Assembly (NCBI GenBank): GCA_030592105.1
Contig: JAUVKE010000055.1
Coordinates: forward strand, 1 to 11,151
DNA from: Desulfobacteraceae bacterium
GTDB lineage: Bacteria; Desulfobacterota; Desulfobacteria; Desulfobacterales; BuS5
Length of the DNA: 11,151 nt
Direction of reading: 5' to 3'
Both the position numbers and the translations under genes were made by a program. The first letter of the stretch is position 1. Every line of letters begins with the position of its first letter. The notes below the pieces were generated by a model. It was not told the DNA's origin. It searched no databases and worked only from the letters and a program-made list of their open reading frames with translations. Of this stretch, positions 7,435 to 11,151 are shown one piece after another.

Positions 7435-7440
7435 TCTCCT
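7435..7440 (-). promoter_or_regulatory. korD ribosome binding site (AGGAGA)
   Basis: Read on the minus strand, AGGAGA stands 7 nt before the korD ATG. It is the clearest Shine-Dalgarno sequence for the first gene of the operon and fixes its start. Confidence 0.75.
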
Positions 7441-7483
7441 AAAAAGAACTTGTAAGATTGAAATTTTATATAACATGCATCTT

Positions 7484-7512
7484 AATATACTGATTATTTT
7501 TTAATATATCAA
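7484..7512 (-). promoter_or_regulatory. Predicted sigma70-type promoter of the kor operon
   Basis: On the minus strand TTGATA (7512-7507) and TATATT (7489-7484) are separated by exactly 17 nt. Transcription would start near 7476-7478 and give a leader of about 50 nt before korD. The region is AT-rich, so chance matches are possible, but the hexamers, spacing and position all agree. Confidence 0.55.
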
Positions 7513-7543
7513 GAAAAAAATCATAAATAAAAGAAATTATGCA

Positions 7544-7579
7544 GATACCCCTATGTATTATCAGAGGGTATCCTTTTTT
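7544..7579 (+). terminator. Rho-independent terminator-like hairpin, plus strand
   Basis: GATACCC (7544-7550) pairs with GGGTATC (7566-7572), followed after one C by six T (7574-7579). The shape is right for a plus-strand terminator, yet no plus-strand gene precedes it in the window: korD is transcribed the other way. It may insulate rnb from stray transcription or end a short plus-strand RNA. Confidence 0.5.
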
Positions 7580-7765
7580 CTCAAACGACTACTCCTCGAA
7601 AATAACTGTCATAAAATATCCGGTTTAAAACAAATAAGTGGCTATTCAGCAGATAAGTAAGCAGCAGTTATAATCTGATTAAACCCCTTGCATGCCTTAA
7701 ATCAGCGACACTGAATAGTTGCAAAAATAATTTCTATTTAAAAAACATGATAAAAATTTGGCAGA

Positions 7766-7794
7766 TTGACTTTCAGCCTCCCTCCTGTTATAAA
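7766..7794 (+). promoter_or_regulatory. Predicted sigma70-type promoter of rnb, start-codon proximal
   Basis: TTGACT (7766-7771) and TATAAA (7789-7794) have a 17-nt spacer. The expected transcription start is around 7800-7804, and the likely start codon is ATG at 7804. The mRNA leader would thus be about 0-4 nt, which fits the absence of any Shine-Dalgarno sequence before that ATG. Confidence 0.6.
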
Positions 7795-7803
7795 TGCGTC
7801 ATT

Positions 7804-9810
7804 ATGGAATCAGGACATATTGTAGAATACATAGACCGTCAAAAAATATTATGCGCTGTTATTCTGGACGTGAAAAAACACAGATTCAGGCTTCTTTCAG
7901 AAACAAACCGGGAAGTCAATCTTTCAGAAAATCGCCTTTTACACGTAAGCACAACGCAGATTGATCTGTCCATTGGAAGAGACAGGCTAATTGACAGATT
8001 AAAAGAGACAGCGCACATTCGCAATTCTTTAATAAACCAGATTAATATCAGTGAGCTGTGGATAATCCTGAACACGGAGCAGGAATGGATAGACCTTCCC
8101 ACAATGACTTCATTCTGTTTTAACGGAAATCCTTCATCTGATTATGAATCGGCTGTTATCAGGGCATTTTTTATTGACCGGCTTTATTTTAAATTTGATC
8201 AAAACCGTTTTTTCCCCTATTCCGAAGAACAGGTTGATCTAAAAATTGAACAGGCAAAAGAGGCAGAAAGAAGAGATAAATTAATAACAAAAAGTACAGC
8301 CTTTTTGAAAAAAATATTAGCTGAAAAGACAGATATAAAAATACTATCAGAGACTATAAAAAAAAACAATCCCGAATTAATTACCGTTTTAAAATCATAT
8401 TGTCTCTACCAAAAAGAGAGCGAGTATTATTCCCTGGCAAAAGAGATCCTGAATCCAGCTGGCATAAAGGACCCTGATACTATTTTTGACATTCTTGTAA
8501 AGCTCGGTATTTTTGATGAAAACGAAAACATTAATCTTCACATTCAGGATATCCCGACTTCATTTTCATCCAAACCAATGGAGCATGCAACAAACCTTAC
8601 AAAATCTTCAGTCGATTTTTCCGTTAATCAAGGACATAAAGATTTAACATCGCTTCCAATAATAACCATAGATGGTCAGTTTACCCAGGATTTTGACGAT
8701 GCATTAAGTATAGAAGATATGGGGGACCATTATCGCCTTGGCGTACACATATCTGATGTTGGGTATTATATAAAAAAAAATGATATTATTGATCAGGAAG
8801 CAAGGATTCGCGGCACCTCTATTTATATGCCCGACCAGACAATTCCCATGCTTCCGCCTCAGCTTGCTGAAAGCCTGTGCAGCTTACAGGCGGGCGAAGA
8901 TCGTCCAGCTGTAAGTACCATAATAAATATAGACCGCTCTTTCAACATAATCGACTATGATATTACCTGCAGTATTATCAAAATCAAAAATCGCCTTACC
9001 TATTATGATGTAAATCTTCTTATCAATGAAGATAATAATATTAAAATTATGCATCAAATCGCAAAAAAATTTCGCCAGCGCAGAATTGACCAGGGGGCCG
9101 TCAATATAACTCTTCCTAATATAAATATATGGATAGACCCAAACGGAGGGATAAATCTGAGCACCCTCAACAGGGAAAGCCCGGCAAGATTACTCGTTGC
9201 TGAAATAATGATCATGGCAAACTGGCTCATGGCCGATTATTTGTCAAAGAAAAAAATCCCGGCGATTTTCAGGTCACAACCACAACCAAAAGAGAGGGTC
9301 TTTAAAGGAGATGACGGCACACTATTTCAAAACTATAGGCAAAGAAGACTTCTAAGCCGTTTTGTATTAAATACCACCCCTGAAAATCATTCCGGGCTTG
9401 GGCTGGATAAGTATACCACTGCAACTTCACCCATAAGAAAATATTATGACCTTGTAACCCAACGACAAATAAAGGCGGCTATAGGCACGGAAGAGCCCTA
9501 CAGCCATGAAGAGATAGGTGAAATAATTACCCTGCTGAAACAGCCGATGAGTCAGGCTGGCCTGATCCAAAGAGAACGAAACAGATACTGGCTGCTGAAA
9601 TATCTTGAAAAAAAGGTAGGCAAACAGGAAGATGCAATCATTGTCGGCAAAAGAAGTGATGAATACCAGATACTTATACCTGAATATATGCTTGAATGCT
9701 ATATATCAGCATCGAGTTTAAATAACAGGTTAAAGCCCCAGGACCTGATAAGGGTCACCATACAGAACGTTAACGCCAGAAAAAATATATTTTCGGCTTA
9801 TCCCTGCTAA
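7804..9810 (+). CDS. rnb: RNase II/VacB-family 3'-5' exoribonuclease
   Basis: RNB-family enzymes degrade single-stranded RNA processively from the 3' end using a two-metal site in the cytoplasm. Counting from ATG 7804 (668 residues), the N-terminus is a small beta domain (HIVEYIDRQKILCAVIL onward), followed by a helical linker region. The RNB catalytic domain begins near 285 with TIDGQFTQDFDDAL, giving acidic residues D290, D296, D298 and D299. It ends with the TATSPIRKYYDL signature (539-550; invariant-type R545). The short C-terminal part resembles a reduced S1 domain. The frame is open upstream to ATG 7747 (687 residues). I chose 7804 because family proteins start at about MxSGxIVEYIDRQKI (from memory) and because a good promoter lies between the two ATGs. 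It is divergent from the kor operon and followed by a palindromic element. The symbol is by family; RNase R is excluded by size and the lack of a full S1/basic tail. Confidence 0.88.
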   Translation: MESGHIVEYIDRQKILCAVILDVKKHRFRLLSETNREVNLSENRLLHVSTTQIDLSIGRDRLIDRLKETAHIRNSLINQINISELWIILNTEQEWIDLPTMTSFCFNGNPSSDYESAVIRAFFIDRLYFKFDQNRFFPYSEEQVDLKIEQAKEAERRDKLITKSTAFLKKILAEKTDIKILSETIKKNNPELITVLKSYCLYQKESEYYSLAKEILNPAGIKDPDTIFDILVKLGIFDENENINLHIQDIPTSFSSKPMEHATNLTKSSVDFSVNQGHKDLTSLPIITIDGQFTQDFDDALSIEDMGDHYRLGVHISDVGYYIKKNDIIDQEARIRGTSIYMPDQTIPMLPPQLAESLCSLQAGEDRPAVSTIINIDRSFNIIDYDITCSIIKIKNRLTYYDVNLLINEDNNIKIMHQIAKKFRQRRIDQGAVNITLPNINIWIDPNGGINLSTLNRESPARLLVAEIMIMANWLMADYLSKKKIPAIFRSQPQPKERVFKGDDGTLFQNYRQRRLLSRFVLNTTPENHSGLGLDKYTTATSPIRKYYDLVTQRQIKAAIGTEEPYSHEEIGEIITLLKQPMSQAGLIQRERNRYWLLKYLEKKVGKQEDAIIVGKRSDEYQILIPEYMLECYISASSLNNRLKPQDLIRVTIQNVNARKNIFSAYPC

Positions 9811-9829
9811 TACAGGCTTTTTAAAAACC

Positions 9830-9923
9830 TATAGATGTTCAAATAATGAGTTTCACTACGTTATCGGCCGCCTGCGTATTATCTCTCTCTGGCCTTTTAA
9901 AATTCATTATTTGAACATCTATA
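9830..9923. repeat. Palindromic element C (same family as A and B)
   Basis: The left arm 9830-9849 and right arm 9904-9923 are perfect inverted copies over 20 nt, and the pairing continues weakly inward. The order is TATAGAT (9830-9836), six-base block GTTCAA, ATAA, twelve bases ending TTTCACTA, then CGTTATCGG (9859-9867). After that come GTATTAT and CTCTGGCCTT as in element B. It starts 20 nt after the rnb stop and ends 22 nt before the PrsK-like start codon. It carries no T-tract directly behind the stem. Confidence 0.83.
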
Positions 9924-9944
9924 TAAAAAAACATTTTTTACAGC

Positions 9945-11151
9945 ATGATAGTCCAATTTTTTTATGCTCTGAATCTTTTACTCCTACTCTCCTGCTTAAT
10001 GACCTTTCGCCTGAAGGAAAAAGAGCACCGCTTTTCCCTTTCACTCCTGCAGATTATGGGAGCGCTCCCCCTGTTATCAGGGGAATATATCTATTTTTTT
10101 TATCATCTCAAACCAGAATCAGTCCCCCTGCTCCTTTTTTCCGAAACCATTTTTACCTTGCTCTGGATTATCCTGGCTTACCAATTGGACAAAATGTCAG
10201 GTGCAACAGTTTTGAAAACCCGTTTCTTTATTTTCTCTCAGATCTTCGCCGGAACAGTCTTAATAGTGCTGACCGTTTATTTTACAACCCACGGTACAGC
10301 GACCAGACTGCTGAATGACTCTCTGATCTTTACCAGGTATGATCCGATCTTTTTTTACTCTATTTTTCTACTTGCATCCATCCTTGTTGCTGTCTGGTCC
10401 CTGGAACTTTTCTGGAAATCGCTGACAACATCCCAGCGATGGGAATACAAATTCCTGATCCTCGGCGCCTGTATGGCCTGTGGAACATTTGGGTGGGTAT
10501 CTTCCCACAGGATTACGTACCATAAAATAGTTGCTGGTCATTTTCTATTACTTGCACTCTTTTTAATTTTTGCCTGGCTTTTTATGGGCTATGCCATTGT
10601 CCGTCACAGATTATTAAACCGAAAAATGTTCATATCCCGCAAGATCGTTTACACGGCTGTTGCACCATCTATTTTCGCTGCATATCTGATTATTCTTGGT
10701 ATTATATCCATGGTAATGAAAACTTTTGGGTTCTCCCTCCCTTTTGTTCTGCGCTGGTTTTTTTTCTTCCTGGGGATTGTTGCACTTGGGCTGTTTGTCA
10801 CCTCGGCAAAGCTGCGGCGGAGGATACATTTTTTTATAAGCACACATTTTTATATCAACAAATACGAGTACAGGGACGAATGGCTGGCTTTGTCCAGGCA
10901 GCTCCAGGGAGCATCGACTGAAACTGATGTAATTCACGCATTACAGCAGATTCTGACCGAAAGCCTCTATGCCACGCATTTAATCATATGGCTGGAGGAT
11001 GCAGAATCCGGCTACAAGCCATTTGCTGTTTCAAAAAAGGCAGGTGTCAAATGGGGAATGAAAAGACTTGCACTAAACAATCCTCTGATCGAGTATCTTA
11101 AAACCAACCCCTGTTTTTATATTAAAGAAAAAGAACCTGATGGAGCCTGGA
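9945..11151 (+). CDS. prsK: PrsK-like membrane sensor histidine kinase, N-terminal part (runs off window)
   Basis: I translated this frame by hand: it is open from ATG 9945 to the end, 402 codons with no stop. The first ~290 residues form about eight or nine hydrophobic segments (for example 2-22, 32-55, 62-83, 97-117, 137-160, then four more up to about 290). The motif HFYINKYEYRDEWL at 301-314 is like the HFYxxKYDYRxEWL signature of PEP-CTERM-system kinase PrsK. A GAF-type region (ALQQILTESLYATHLIIWLED) begins near 325 and is cut by the edge. The histidine and ATPase domains would lie beyond. PrsK is thought to act with the response regulator PrsR in controlling exosortase-linked surface or polysaccharide genes. 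Stop TAA at 9924-9926 limits the upstream extension, so 9945 is the first ATG; no good ribosome binding site precedes it. The membrane-plus-linker signature is convincing; the kinase part is not seen. Confidence 0.75.
   Translation, partial: MIVQFFYALNLLLLLSCLMTFRLKEKEHRFSLSLLQIMGALPLLSGEYIYFFYHLKPESVPLLLFSETIFTLLWIILAYQLDKMSGATVLKTRFFIFSQIFAGTVLIVLTVYFTTHGTATRLLNDSLIFTRYDPIFFYSIFLLASILVAVWSLELFWKSLTTSQRWEYKFLILGACMACGTFGWVSSHRITYHKIVAGHFLLLALFLIFAWLFMGYAIVRHRLLNRKMFISRKIVYTAVAPSIFAAYLIILGIISMVMKTFGFSLPFVLRWFFFFLGIVALGLFVTSAKLRRRIHFFISTHFYINKYEYRDEWLALSRQLQGASTETDVIHALQQILTESLYATHLIIWLEDAESGYKPFAVSKKAGVKWGMKRLALNNPLIEYLKTNPCFYIKEKEPDGAW

Larger units (their letters stand above)
7428..7803. 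other. Divergent intergenic region between korD and rnb
   Basis: This AT-rich stretch holds the kor promoter, an orphan terminator-like hairpin on the plus strand, and the rnb promoter at its right end. I see no gene in 7580-7765. TATAAT at 7669-7674 is a perfect -10 box but has only a weak -35 partner (TTCAGC), so it is at best a secondary rnb promoter. Confidence 0.6.

Noticed and set aside
7622..7718. Two crossing inverted repeats (GGTTTAA/TTAAACC and CTATTCAG/CTGAATAG) as a pseudoknot or attenuator
   Set aside because: Arms of 7-8 bp in an AT-rich 300-nt region are expected by chance, and the best rnb promoter lies downstream, so they would not be in its mRNA.
7747..7803. Upstream start ATG 7747 for rnb, adding 19 residues
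   Set aside because: The added residues look unconserved, no ribosome binding site precedes them, and the best promoter lies within them. It is kept as an alternative only.
9811..9829. AGGCTTTTTAAAAACCT after the rnb stop as a Rho-independent terminator
   Set aside because: The arms are only A/T pairs plus two or three G-C, there is no loop to speak of, and no T-tract follows. It is too weak to call.
6790..9923. Elements A-C as a riboswitch or fixed cis-regulatory RNA
   Set aside because: The core reads antisense to the transcript in the kor spacer (A, B) but sense after rnb (C), and the neighbouring genes are unrelated. A consistent regulatory RNA would keep its orientation.
9911..10318. 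135-residue plus-strand reading frame starting inside the right arm of element C
   Set aside because: It is a shadow of the PrsK-like frame beginning at 9945, which shows membrane segments and a family signature and continues to the window end.
10614..10937. Minus-strand frames over the kinase linker
   Set aside because: They are antisense shadows of the PrsK-like gene, with no recognisable motif.

Overview
The window looks like a chromosomal segment from an anaerobic, AT-rich Desulfobacterota member, most likely Desulfobacterales. The basis is a four-subunit 2-oxoacid:ferredoxin oxidoreductase joined to Hdr/Mvh-type iron-sulfur flavoproteins, a deltaproteobacterial-style RNase II, and the start of a PEP-CTERM/exosortase-type histidine kinase (PrsK). 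The taxonomy is inferred from gene content and order, not from a marker gene.

Layout. From 7427 down to 1, all on the minus strand, runs one apparent operon in the order korD (ferredoxin), korA, korB, korC, a 1122-residue fused flavoprotein, and an MvhD-HdrC fusion cut by the window edge. From korA onward the genes are packed tightly (gaps of 2, 18, -4 and 4 nt). korD is separated from korA by about 400 nt that hold no gene but three palindromic elements. On the plus strand are an RNase II-family exoribonuclease (7804-9810) and, after another palindromic element, the N-terminal half of a PrsK-like sensor kinase (9945 to the end). The divergent region 7428-7803 carries a good sigma70-type promoter for each direction and an orphan hairpin-plus-T-tract terminator.

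How the genes work together (inference). KorABC with KorD would oxidise a 2-oxoacid, probably 2-oxoglutarate, and reduce ferredoxin-type clusters. The fused flavoprotein combines a glutamate-synthase-small-subunit/NfnB-like NAD(P)H- and FAD-binding module with an HdrA-like module. The MvhD-HdrC fusion beside it is the kind of partner HdrA proteins use. Together they look like a dedicated electron-transfer, possibly flavin-bifurcating or confurcating, complex linking the oxidoreductase to NAD(P)H and another acceptor.

The least ordinary non-coding signal is a family of three short palindromic elements (6790-6896, 6892-7010, 9830-9923). Their left halves align without gaps over 38 nt, share TATAGAT ends and a CGTTATCGG core, and contain a six-base block that differs between copies yet is mirrored within each copy. 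A second notable signal is a promoter placed so close to the likely rnb start codon that the mRNA should be leaderless or nearly so.
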